The notes under the pieces are model-generated. The model saw nothing but the letters and a program-made list of their open reading frames with translations. It was not told where the DNA came from and ran no database searches. Of a DNA stretch of 26,692 nucleotides, positions 7,496 to 15,185 are shown piece after piece (the stretch's first letter is position 1; each line of letters starts with the position of its first letter). Source of the stretch: Lachnospiraceae bacterium EP-SM-12S-S03 (GTDB lineage: Bacteria > Bacillota > Clostridia > Lachnospirales > Lachnospiraceae). Made by a program: the position numbers and the translations under genes. The stretch lies in the NCBI GenBank assembly GCA_020540725.1, contig JAJBSL010000029.1:1-26692 (forward strand). The letters run 5' to 3'.

Positions 7496-7513
7496 AAGAA
7501 AGGATAGGAGAAA

Positions 7514-9931
7514 ATGAATACATCATTATCATGGATTAAAGCTTATGTGCCGGACCTTGATGTTACGGCTCAGGAATATACAGATGCAATGACACTTTCA
7601 GGAACGAAGGTGGAAGGCTATGAAGAATTAGATAAAGATTTGGAAAAAATTGTGATCGGTCAGATCGAAAAGATCGAGAAACATCCGGATGCAGACAAAT
7701 TAGTAGTATGCCAGGTAAATGTCGGAACAGAGACTGTACAGATCGTTACAGGTGCAAAAAACGTATTTGAAGGAGCTAAAATTCCGGTTGTATTAGACGG
7801 CGGACGTGTGGCAGGAAGTCATGACGGGAAAGTAGTAGAAGGCGGAATCAAAATTAAAAAAGGAAAACTTCGTGGAGTGGAAAGTTTTGGTATGATGTGT
7901 TCCATCGAAGAACTTGGTTCTACTACAGAGATGTATCCGGAAGCAGCAGAAAACGGTATTTACATTTTCGGAGAAGATGCAGTAGTAGGAAGCAGCGCGA
8001 TCGAAGCTCTTGGAAGAAATGACGTTGTGTTTGAATACGAGATTACATCAAATCGTGTAGATTGCTTCAGCGTAGTCGGTATCGCAAGAGAAGCGGCAGC
8101 TACATTTAGAAAAGAATTCCATCCGCCGGTTGTGACTGAAACAGGAAATGACGAGGATGTCAATGACTATATTAAAGTAAGAGTGGAAAATACAGATCTT
8201 TGCCCACGTTACTGTGCAAGAGTTGTAAAAAATGTAAAAATCGGACCTTCACCGGTGTGGATGCAGAGAAGACTTGCCTCTGTTGGAATCCGTCCGATCA
8301 ACAACTTAGTGGATATTACAAACTATGTAATGGAAGAATTCGGACAGCCGATGCATGCCTATGATCTGGATACCATTGCAGGAAAAGAAATCGTTGTAAA
8401 AACGGCAGAGCCGGGTGAAAAATTCGTGACATTAGACGGTCAGGAAAGAGAAATGGATGAATCTGTTCTTATGATCTGCGACGGCGAAAAAGCAGTGGGT
8501 ATTGCAGGTATCATGGGTGGAGAAAACTCTATGATCACAGATGACGTGCAGACAATGTTATTTGAAGCAGCATGTTTTGATGGAACAAACATCCGTAAAT
8601 CAAGCAAAAAAGTAGGACTTCGTACAGATGCTTCCGGTAAGTTTGAAAAAGGACTGGATCCAAACAATGCAAAAGCAGCGATGGATAGAGCATGCCAGTT
8701 GATCGAAGAACTTGGAGCAGGCGAAGTAGTTGGAGGAATGGTTGACGTATACGGAAAAGTAAAAGAACCGGTTCGCGTACCGTTTGATGCAGAGCAGATC
8801 AACAGAATGCTCGGAACAGATATTTCTGAGGAAGAAATGCTTGGATACTTCAAGAAAATTGATCTTGATTACGATCCGGAGACAAAAGAAGTGATTGCTC
8901 CGACATTTAGACATGATTTATTCAGACTTGCAGACCTTGCTGAAGAAGTGGCAAGATTCTACGGATATGATAATATTCCGACAACACTTCCAAGAGGGGA
9001 AGCTACAACAGGTAAATTATCCTTCAAGCTTCGTGTAGAGGAAATTGCAAGAAATATTGCAGAATTCTGTGGTTTCAGCCAAGGTATGACTTATTCTTTC
9101 GAAAGTCCGAAAGTATTTGATAAATTACTCATTCCGGCAGATTCAGATCTTCGCAGAACAGTAGAGATCATGAATCCATTGGGAGAAGATTATAGTATCA
9201 TGAGAACAACTTCTTTAAACGGAATGCTGACTTCTCTTGCAACAAACTATAACAGAAGAAATAAAGACGTTCGTCTCTACGAACTTGGAAACATCTATCT
9301 TCCAAAACAGGTTCCGGTAACAGAACTTCCGGAAGAGCGTATGCAGTTCACACTTGGAATGTACGGCGAAGGAGATTTCTTCAGCATGAAAGGCGTTGTG
9401 GAAGAATTCTTTGAGAAAATAGGTATGCATAAGAAAGAGACTTATGACCCGAACGCAGGAAAATCTTTCTTACATCCGGGACGTCAGGCAAACATCATTT
9501 ATGATGGAAAAGTAGTAGGATACCTTGGAGAAGTACATCCGGAGGTTGCAGATACTTACGGAATCGGAACGAGAGCATATATTGCTGTGATTGATATGCC
9601 GGAAGTGGTAGAACTTGCTACATTTGACAGAAAGTACGAAGGAATTGCAAAATATCCGGCGGTAACCCGTGATATCAGTATGGTAGTTCCGAAAGAAATC
9701 TTAGTCGGTCAGATTGAAGAAGTGATCGAGAAGAAGGGCGGAGCTTACCTTGAAAGCTACAAGCTTTTTGATATTTACGAAGGAGCACAGATCAAAGCCG
9801 GATTCAAATCCGTTGCTTACTCCATCGTATTCCGCGCAAAAGATAAGACTTTGGAAGAAGCTGATGTATCAGCGGCGATGAAGAAGATTCTCGGTGCGTT
9901 GGAAGAAATGGGAATTGAATTGAGACAGTAA
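7514..9931 (+). CDS. pheT: Phenylalanine--tRNA ligase beta subunit
   Basis: 805 aa, full length for bacterial PheT, the tRNA-recognising and editing subunit that partners PheS. Order of domains: tRNA-binding OB fold (about 40-150, with GQIEKIEKHPDADKL), B3/B4 editing domain (about 215-390, with PINNLVDITNYVM and HAYDLD), B5 domain (about 405-475), catalytic-like core (about 480-690, with SLNGMLTSLATNYNRR), and the C-terminal anticodon-binding FDX-ACB domain (about 712-805, with KYPAVTRDISMVV). AGGAG at 7506-7510 supports the ATG. It shares the pheS promoter and T-box, although the upstream repeat element may form a hairpin ahead of its ribosome-binding site. A terminator follows. Confidence 0.98.
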   Translation: MNTSLSWIKAYVPDLDVTAQEYTDAMTLSGTKVEGYEELDKDLEKIVIGQIEKIEKHPDADKLVVCQVNVGTETVQIVTGAKNVFEGAKIPVVLDGGRVAGSHDGKVVEGGIKIKKGKLRGVESFGMMCSIEELGSTTEMYPEAAENGIYIFGEDAVVGSSAIEALGRNDVVFEYEITSNRVDCFSVVGIAREAAATFRKEFHPPVVTETGNDEDVNDYIKVRVENTDLCPRYCARVVKNVKIGPSPVWMQRRLASVGIRPINNLVDITNYVMEEFGQPMHAYDLDTIAGKEIVVKTAEPGEKFVTLDGQEREMDESVLMICDGEKAVGIAGIMGGENSMITDDVQTMLFEAACFDGTNIRKSSKKVGLRTDASGKFEKGLDPNNAKAAMDRACQLIEELGAGEVVGGMVDVYGKVKEPVRVPFDAEQINRMLGTDISEEEMLGYFKKIDLDYDPETKEVIAPTFRHDLFRLADLAEEVARFYGYDNIPTTLPRGEATTGKLSFKLRVEEIARNIAEFCGFSQGMTYSFESPKVFDKLLIPADSDLRRTVEIMNPLGEDYSIMRTTSLNGMLTSLATNYNRRNKDVRLYELGNIYLPKQVPVTELPEERMQFTLGMYGEGDFFSMKGVVEEFFEKIGMHKKETYDPNAGKSFLHPGRQANIIYDGKVVGYLGEVHPEVADTYGIGTRAYIAVIDMPEVVELATFDRKYEGIAKYPAVTRDISMVVPKEILVGQIEEVIEKKGGAYLESYKLFDIYEGAQIKAGFKSVAYSIVFRAKDKTLEEADVSAAMKKILGALEEMGIELRQ

Positions 9932-9941
9932 TAGAATGACA

Positions 9942-9987
9942 AACAAGCCATCAGCCCAAATTATGGTTGGTGGCTTTGTTTTGTGAA
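9942..9987 (+). terminator. Intrinsic terminator after pheT
   Basis: AACAAGCCATCAGCC (9942-9956) pairs with GGTTGGTGGCTTTGTT (9966-9981 region), with two G-T wobbles and one bulge, followed by TTGTTTTG. It ends the pheST unit. Confidence 0.75.
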
Positions 9988-10002
9988 AAATAATTTTTTG
10001 AC

Positions 10003-10030
10003 TTTACAAACGAAGTGAAAAAGTTAAAAT
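10003..10030 (+). promoter_or_regulatory. Promoter of the GNAT gene
   Basis: TTTACA (10003-10008) and TAAAAT (10025-10030) are 16 bp apart. An overlapping TTGACT (9998-10003) is too far from the -10. The GNAT start codon follows 20 nt later with a strong AAGGAGG. Confidence 0.6.
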
Positions 10031-10050
10031 GAATTTGTAAGGAGGAACGC

Positions 10051-10572
10051 ATGATTTATTACAATAGAGAGAATATTTTAATTCGTACGATGGAAGAGTC
10101 TGATGCTAAAATCATCACTGATGAGGAAATTGCACAAGGGTGGAATCAGACAGAGGAAAAATACCAGATGAGAATCCGTGACCATGAAAGTGGAAAATCG
10201 ATTGCACTTGTTGCAGAATATAAAGGGAATGTGGCAGGCTATATCAATGTGTATCCAAATTGTGAGGCGGGGCCATTCGGAGGTATGGGCTATTGCGAGA
10301 TTGTGGATTTTGGAGTGCTTGAGAAATACCGGAAGAATGGAATCGGGACAAAACTTATGGACGTGGCAGAACAGATTGCCGGAGAGTATGCAGATACAGT
10401 ATATCTTGCAGTAGGGCTTTATAGCAGTTATGGAGCGGCACAAAGAATGTATGTAAAGCGTGGATATATTCCGGATGGATCCGGTGTATGGTACGGAGAT
10501 AAGCCGGCTGTTCCGTATGAATTATATAGAAATGATGATGACTTGAATCTCTATTTGAGTAAGAAATTATAG
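10051..10572 (+). CDS. GNAT-family N-acetyltransferase
   Basis: 173 aa with a single GNAT fold. These enzymes move an acetyl group from acetyl-CoA to an amine on a small molecule, peptide or antibiotic; the substrate cannot be told from the sequence. The acetyl-CoA loop is seen as V-L-EKYRKNGIGTKL at about residues 89-102 (R/K-x-x-G-x-G/A type), preceded by the beta-strand EIVDFGVL. The later RMYVKRGYIPDG segment (about 131-142) is the usual C-terminal GNAT strand/turn. AAGGAGG lies 7 nt before the ATG. It has its own promoter and follows the pheT terminator, so it is probably a single-gene unit. A resistance or detoxification role is possible but not shown. Confidence 0.93.
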   Translation: MIYYNRENILIRTMEESDAKIITDEEIAQGWNQTEEKYQMRIRDHESGKSIALVAEYKGNVAGYINVYPNCEAGPFGGMGYCEIVDFGVLEKYRKNGIGTKLMDVAEQIAGEYADTVYLAVGLYSSYGAAQRMYVKRGYIPDGSGVWYGDKPAVPYELYRNDDDLNLYLSKKL

Positions 10573-10614
10573 TTCCATATCATTTGAGTGTGGAAGATAC
10601 AAAAAGGGGGCTGT

Positions 10615-10652
10615 GGGGCATTTCATGACTATAAGAGAAGTGAAATGTCCCC
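10615..10652. repeat. Hairpin with GGGG/CCCC-bounded arms
   Basis: GGGGCATTTCA (10615-10625) pairs with TGAAATGTCCCC (10641-10652), with T10648 bulged and a 15-nt loop. On the minus strand the hairpin comes just after the remnant gene ending at 10661, and a CTTTTTG run follows about 11 nt later, so it might act as a leftward terminator. Its ends also resemble the repeat element at 7417-7495. Confidence 0.45.
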
Positions 10653-10660
10653 TCCAGATT

Positions 10661-10936
10661 TTATCCCTTCAAAAGCTCATTCAAATCTTTGGCATTCCTT
10701 TTCGATGTGTAGTATCCATAAAGATGTGTGGCGCCTATTATGCAGAAGAAGAGGATGGTGTAGGTGCGGATTGTTGCAAAACTAAATGGATCCCATTTGC
10801 CGTAATAGATAAAGGCCAATAAAATCGGATAATCCAAGATTACTTCGGTAAAAAAGTGAGTAAGATAGTGGCGGAAGTTTATTTGATCTACCAAAATATC
10901 AATCAGGATTGTCACATCGATGTTTCTGATTTTATT
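10661..10936 (-). pseudogene. Remnant of a small membrane protein, DUF3021-like
   Basis: The minus-strand frame is open for 91 codons and ends with two strongly hydrophobic segments and a charged YYTSKRNAKDLNELLKG tail. The spans are around EVILDYPILLAFIYYG and TILFFCIIGATHLYG. This resembles the C-terminal half of DUF3021 four-span proteins, which often accompany LytTR regulators. The frame's only early start is a GTG at 10915 without a ribosome-binding site, and a stop at 10937-10939 cuts off any longer version, so the N-terminal half is missing. I read it as a decayed gene. It could instead be a short intact membrane protein. The family match is from memory and tentative. Confidence 0.4.
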
Positions 10937-11034
10937 TTATAAAAAGGAAGAAGTGATTGCAATAGAAGGACACGGGAAATGCCCTGGTAAAGGCGTAAGA
11001 GGTGTGCTTTTCTATAAAACCATAAATAAATTTC

Positions 11035-11063
11035 TAGTCATTTTCATAGAATGATGTTATACT
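11035..11063 (+). promoter_or_regulatory. Promoter of the methyltransferase gene
   Basis: TAGTCA (11035-11040, four of six consensus bases) and TATACT (11058-11063, five of six) are exactly 17 bp apart, and the chosen start codon follows 26 nt downstream. If real, it excludes the longer coding frame that would start at 11051, inside the promoter. Confidence 0.55.
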
Positions 11064-11089
11064 GTTATCTGAGTTGGAGGTATTCATTG

Positions 11090-11830
11090 ATGAAAAGAAA
11101 TTGTTATGATGATGAGACCTTTTTCCAGGGGTACAAAAAAATAAGGGAAAATGAGAAAAATTACAATAATATGCTGGAACAGCCGGCAATGCATGAGTTT
11201 ATGCCGGATGTGAGAGGGAAGAAAATATTAGATATCGGCTGTGGATTTGGAGGCAATTGCCGGGAATTTGCAGAAGGAGGCGCGCTGCGCGTGCTCGGAA
11301 TTGACAGTTCCATGCGTATGTTAGAAGTAGCAAAGAAAGAGACGGATCACAAAGATATCGAATATTTCAATCTTGAAGCAGAGAAACTGCATGAAATTAA
11401 GGAAACATTTGATATCGTTTACAGTTCTCTTACATTTCATTATATAGAAGACTTTGAAAAGTTGATCGTGGATATTTCGGATGTGCTAAAAAAAGATGGA
11501 ATACTGTTGTTCTCACAGGAACATCCGATTATTACTGCTTCTCCGAATAAAAATCTGGGATGGAATTATGATGAGAAAGGGAGAGAAGTTTCCTATTCTT
11601 TTACAAACTATAATGTTCCGGGAATACGGGGATCCCATTGGTTTATCGATGATGTGATTAAATATCACAGAACTATAGGGCAGATTGTGACGACTCTTGC
11701 AGAACATGGTTTTCATATTGAGGTACTTCATGAGACTTCACCGAAGCCATTTGCCATTGAAAAATATCCAAGATTGAAAAGAGAGTTTGTAAAACCGCAT
11801 TTTTTGATTATACGAGCAAGAAAAATATAG
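11090..11830 (+). CDS. Class I SAM-dependent methyltransferase
   Basis: 246 aa, cytoplasmic. The SAM-binding motif I is ILDIGCGFGGNCREFA (residues 46-61), followed by the acidic residue of motif II in VLGID (68-72) and the motif IV-like FDIVYSSLTFHYI. This is the Methyltransf_11/25 type found in enzymes acting on small molecules, ubiquinone-like substrates or tRNA, so the substrate stays open. I chose the ATG at 11090 because GGAGG (11076-11080) is 9 nt upstream; the frame extends to 11051, but those 13 codons overlap the promoter. queA begins 15 nt after the stop without a terminator, so read-through into queA is likely. That proximity hints at, but does not prove, a link with RNA modification. 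Confidence 0.9.
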   Translation: MKRNCYDDETFFQGYKKIRENEKNYNNMLEQPAMHEFMPDVRGKKILDIGCGFGGNCREFAEGGALRVLGIDSSMRMLEVAKKETDHKDIEYFNLEAEKLHEIKETFDIVYSSLTFHYIEDFEKLIVDISDVLKKDGILLFSQEHPIITASPNKNLGWNYDEKGREVSYSFTNYNVPGIRGSHWFIDDVIKYHRTIGQIVTTLAEHGFHIEVLHETSPKPFAIEKYPRLKREFVKPHFLIIRARKI

Positions 11831-11845
11831 GAAGGATTTACATAG

Positions 11846-12868
11846 ATGAGAAAAGAAGATTTTTATTTTGATCTGCCGGAGGAACTGATTGCACAGGATC
11901 CACTGGAAGATCGATCAAGCTCTAGACTACTTGTTCTAGATAAAGAAACAGGAAAGACGGAACACCATGTGTTTAAGGAAATAGTGAATTATCTGGAAGA
12001 GGGAGACTGCCTTGTAATCAATGATACGAAGGTGCTTCCGGCAAGGCTGATTGGAGCAAAAGTCGGAACAGATGCCAAGATAGAGGTGCTTTTGTTAAAG
12101 AGAAAAGAAAACGATGTGTGGGAGACACTTGTGAAACCGGGAAAGAAAGCGAAACCGGGGACAAAGATCAGCTTCGGAGATGGAATTTTAGTCGGAGAAG
12201 TGCTTGATATTGTGGAAGAAGGAAACAGATTGATCCAGTTCCAATATGACGGTATTTTTGAGGAAGTGCTGGATCAGTTGGGAGAGATGCCGCTGCCGCC
12301 GTATATTACACACCATTTAGAAGATAAGAATCGTTATCAGACGGTATATGCAAAACATACAGGATCAGCAGCAGCGCCGACGGCAGGACTTCATTTTACA
12401 CCGGAATTGTTGAAACAGATTGAAGAAAAGGGTGTGGATATTGCAAGAGTAACGCTTCATGTAGGACTTGGAACATTTCGTCCGGTGAAGGTAGATAATA
12501 TCCTGGAACACCATATGCATTCGGAATTCTATCAGATTGATGAAGAAGCAGCAGAGAAGATCAATCGCGCAAAAGACAATGGACACCGTGTAATCTGCGT
12601 AGGAACGACAAGCTGTCGAACGATTGAGTCGGCTGCAGAGAATGGAAGGCTGCGGGCAACAAGCGGATGGACAGAGATTTTCATTTATCCGGGATACGAA
12701 TTTAAGATTCTGGATTGCCTGATCACGAATTTCCATTTGCCGGAATCTACATTGATCATGCTTGTGTCAGCACTTGCAGGAAGAGAACATGTGTTGAATG
12801 CATATAAAGAAGCTGTGGAGGAGAGATACCGTTTCTTCAGTTTTGGGGATGCGATGTTTATAAAATAA
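11846..12868 (+). CDS. queA: tRNA preQ1(34) S-adenosylmethionine ribosyltransferase-isomerase
   Basis: 340 aa, the standard QueA length. It transfers and isomerises the ribosyl part of SAM onto preQ1 at the wobble base of GUN-anticodon tRNAs, giving epoxyqueuosine, the next-to-last step of queuosine synthesis. Recognisable blocks are the N-terminal [22 protein letters not shown], split by [13 protein letters not shown] (about 55-67), then [10 protein letters not shown] (about 180) and [10 protein letters not shown] (about 204). AGGAAGGA lies upstream of the ATG. No other queuosine genes (queC, D, E, tgt, queG/H) are in the window; tgt often follows queA in Clostridia but not here. The next gene overlaps its stop by 1 nt (TAATG), so translation is probably coupled. 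Confidence 0.97.
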   Translation: MRKEDFYFDLPEELIAQDPLEDRSSSRLLVLDKETGKTEHHVFKEIVNYLEEGDCLVINDTKVLPARLIGAKVGTDAKIEVLLLKRKENDVWETLVKPGKKAKPGTKISFGDGILVGEVLDIVEEGNRLIQFQYDGIFEEVLDQLGEMPLPPYITHHLEDKNRYQTVYAKHTGSAAAPTAGLHFTPELLKQIEEKGVDIARVTLHVGLGTFRPVKVDNILEHHMHSEFYQIDEEAAEKINRAKDNGHRVICVGTTSCRTIESAAENGRLRATSGWTEIFIYPGYEFKILDCLITNFHLPESTLIMLVSALAGREHVLNAYKEAVEERYRFFSFGDAMFIK

Positions 12869-13788
12869 TGAAGCAAAAAGATTTTAAAATTGAAATTATA
12901 GAAGATCAGGTACACATCCTCCGCTGTTTTATATTCGGCGGAGGTGTTGTCATTCCAAGGGAAATTGATGGGAAGCAAGTAACACAGATTGCTCCATATG
13001 CATTTTCGGCACACAGTGAGGACAAGGATCCGGGGGCGGTCTGCGGAGAAGTGCTTACGGAGATCATTCTGCCGGACACGATTGAAAGGATTGGTCGATA
13101 TGCGTTTTACGGGTGCGAAAACCTGGAAAGTATCACTTTTTACAGCAATATCAAAGATATTGGGGCAGGAGCGTTTACCGGATGCCATAAGGTGCGAAAT
13201 CTGGATGTGACAATCGTAAACGGCATGCGTTCCTGTCTGCGTGAACTTTTGATGGAGCTTCGGGAAGAGCAGCATGTCCGGTATCATGATGGAGAAGACG
13301 AGGCAAGACTGGTATTTCCCGAATTTTTTGAAGAGGCGGTGGAAAATACACCGGCAAGAATTCTGGAAACACATACGCATGGAAGCGGAATCTTGTATCG
13401 AAACTGTTTCGTGCAGACGAATTTGCAGTTTGCGTTATATGACGGGCGTTTTCCGTGGGCGAGGGAAAATGAACATCTGGAGACGGTACTTCGCATTGCG
13501 TTCGAAAGACTCCTTTATCCTATGGGACTTGGTGAAGAAGCAAAAGGAAAGTATATGGAGTTTTTGAAAGAACATTTGAAAGAAGCAGGAATCTGGGCAT
13601 TGCAAAAGTGTGATGACAGGAAATGTATCGAACTCCTTTCGGAACATGTGGTTACCCAAAAGGAAGAACTGAAAGAATTGTTGGAAGCAGCAGAGCAGGA
13701 AAAATCCATTGAGACTGTCAGCTATCTCATGGATTATAAGCATAGGAAATTTCCGGAAGCGAAGAAAGCAGACCCTTTTGAACTGTAA
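12868..13788 (+). CDS. BspA-type leucine-rich-repeat protein
   Basis: 306 aa. The N-terminal third shows BspA/LRR_5 repeats: a degenerate one ending IAPYAF (41-46), a clear one (about 67-90, ILPDTIERIGRYAFYGCENL) and another ending GAGAFTGCHKV (100-109). The remaining two thirds are helical and charged, without a family I know. There is no signal peptide, membrane span or cell-wall anchor, which is unusual, because BspA-type repeats are mostly found in surface proteins. Its ATG overlaps the queA stop by 1 nt, and the VWA and MoxR genes follow at short distance, so it is probably a cytoplasmic partner or adaptor of that AAA+ pair. The repeats would give a protein-binding surface. This role is inferred from position only. 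Confidence 0.82.
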   Translation: MKQKDFKIEIIEDQVHILRCFIFGGGVVIPREIDGKQVTQIAPYAFSAHSEDKDPGAVCGEVLTEIILPDTIERIGRYAFYGCENLESITFYSNIKDIGAGAFTGCHKVRNLDVTIVNGMRSCLRELLMELREEQHVRYHDGEDEARLVFPEFFEEAVENTPARILETHTHGSGILYRNCFVQTNLQFALYDGRFPWARENEHLETVLRIAFERLLYPMGLGEEAKGKYMEFLKEHLKEAGIWALQKCDDRKCIELLSEHVVTQKEELKELLEAAEQEKSIETVSYLMDYKHRKFPEAKKADPFEL

Positions 13789-13823
13789 GAAAAGATATAA
13801 AGAAAAATAGGCAGGTGAGATGC

Positions 13824-15185
13824 GTGGAGAGAGAAAAGACTCCGATACAGAAACAACAGGAAAAAGAACTGGAAAAGATAGAGATCTGCATGGAGATATG
13901 GAAAACCGCAAAGGAAGAATTGTATCTTTCCATGCGATTTTTTGATGTGATTTTAAATAGAATGACATGTACGCCGAATGCGAACATGCATGGTGTGGGA
14001 ACAGACGGTACATTCGTATACTTTTCTCCGGATGCAGTAATTTCACTATTTCGAAATAACCGTGTGAAGATTAACAGGATGTATTTGCACATGATTTTTC
14101 ATTGCCTGTTTTTGCATTTTCATATGCCGGGAATGGCAGAAAAACAGAGGGAATATTGGAATCTTGCCTGTGACATAGTGGTGGAATCCATTTTAGATTC
14201 TTTGAATTTTCGGAGTGTGCGATCGTATGTACCGCCTTACCGGAAAAATTTATACAAAAAATTACGGGAAGAACATAAAGTTCTGACTGCAAAAGGGGTA
14301 TACTTTAGTCTTCTTTCCATGGAATTTACCGATGAAGAATTCCGGAAAATGCAGGCGGAATTCTGGGTGGACGATCACAGTTTCTGGAATGAAAATGTTC
14401 CGCCGGATAAAAGGGTGGAACGGGAAAGACAGTGGAAAGAAGACAGAGAGAAACTACAGACAGAAATGGAAACATTTGGGAAAGATCCGTCAGAAGATGC
14501 CCGGGAAGTATTGGAACAAGTGAGAGTAGAAAATCGCAATCGATATGATTATCGGAAATTTTTGCGGAAATTTGCAGTTTTGAAAGAAGAAATGAAAATA
14601 GATGTGGATTCATTTGACTATATTTTCTATTGCTATGGCATGGAACATTATGGGAATATGCCTCTTATTGAGCCGCAGGAAACAAAAGAGGTTCACAAAG
14701 TAGAGGATTTTGTTATTGCGATTGATACATCGATGTCCTGCAAAGGGGAACTTGTAAAAAAAATTCTGGAAGAGACGTACAGCGTTCTTTCGGAATCGGA
14801 AAGTTTTTTCCGGAAAGTGCATGTCCATATCCTTCAATGCGACGACAAAGTACAATCTGATGTGCTTATCACAAATGAAAATGAGATGAAGTCTTATATG
14901 GAAAATTTTGAGATCAAAGGACATGGTGGAACAGATTTTCGTCCGGTTTTTGCTCATGTCAATGAATTGATTCGAAGAAAAGCATTTCATCGGTTGAAAG
15001 GATTACTCTACTTTACGGACGGATATGGAATTTATCCGGCAAAACGGCCACTTTACGATACAGCATTTATATTTATGAAAGAAGATTATCAGGATGTAGA
15101 TGTTCCGGTATGGGCTATGAAACTGATTTTGGAACAAGAGGATTTGGAAAATGCAGACAGGAAGGCGGAGATAACATGGACATAA
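13824..15185 (+). CDS. VWA protein with degenerate metallopeptidase-like domain
   Basis: 453 aa in two parts. The N-terminal part resembles the DUF2201 putative metallopeptidase domain: LHMIFHCLFLHFH (88-100), then YWNLACDIVVES (111-122). The usual HExxH appears as HMIFH (89-93), so the catalytic Glu is missing and the domain is probably not an active peptidase. The C-terminal part is a von Willebrand A-like domain from about 294, with a complete MIDAS: DTSMS (301-305), the Thr of GHGGTDFRP, and the Asp of YFTDGYG. Such proteins pair with MoxR ATPases, and the moxR gene overlaps this stop by 10 nt. The best start is GTG 13824, with AGGTGA (13813-13818) 5 nt upstream; GTG 13815 is the alternative. 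Possibly part of a metal-dependent protein-remodelling complex. Confidence 0.85.
   Translation: MEREKTPIQKQQEKELEKIEICMEIWKTAKEELYLSMRFFDVILNRMTCTPNANMHGVGTDGTFVYFSPDAVISLFRNNRVKINRMYLHMIFHCLFLHFHMPGMAEKQREYWNLACDIVVESILDSLNFRSVRSYVPPYRKNLYKKLREEHKVLTAKGVYFSLLSMEFTDEEFRKMQAEFWVDDHSFWNENVPPDKRVERERQWKEDREKLQTEMETFGKDPSEDAREVLEQVRVENRNRYDYRKFLRKFAVLKEEMKIDVDSFDYIFYCYGMEHYGNMPLIEPQETKEVHKVEDFVIAIDTSMSCKGELVKKILEETYSVLSESESFFRKVHVHILQCDDKVQSDVLITNENEMKSYMENFEIKGHGGTDFRPVFAHVNELIRRKAFHRLKGLLYFTDGYGIYPAKRPLYDTAFIFMKEDYQDVDVPVWAMKLILEQEDLENADRKAEITWT

Noticed and set aside
10588..10822. Two plus-strand open frames over the hairpin and the membrane remnant
   Set aside because: No ribosome-binding site, odd composition, and both are antisense to a more protein-like minus-strand frame.
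10953..11054. Short GTG-started frame of 33 codons with AAAGGAAG upstream
   Set aside because: It overlaps the methyltransferase promoter, has no recognisable family and is too short to support without conservation data.
13435..14046. 203-codon minus-strand open frame across the LRR/VWA junction
   Set aside because: Spans two well-supported genes on the other strand and shows the Phe/Ser/Cys-rich composition of an antisense shadow.
15110..15175. Longer N-terminus for the MoxR ATPase
   Set aside because: It lies inside the VWA gene, and the ATG at 15176 has a proper ribosome-binding site and fits the domain start.
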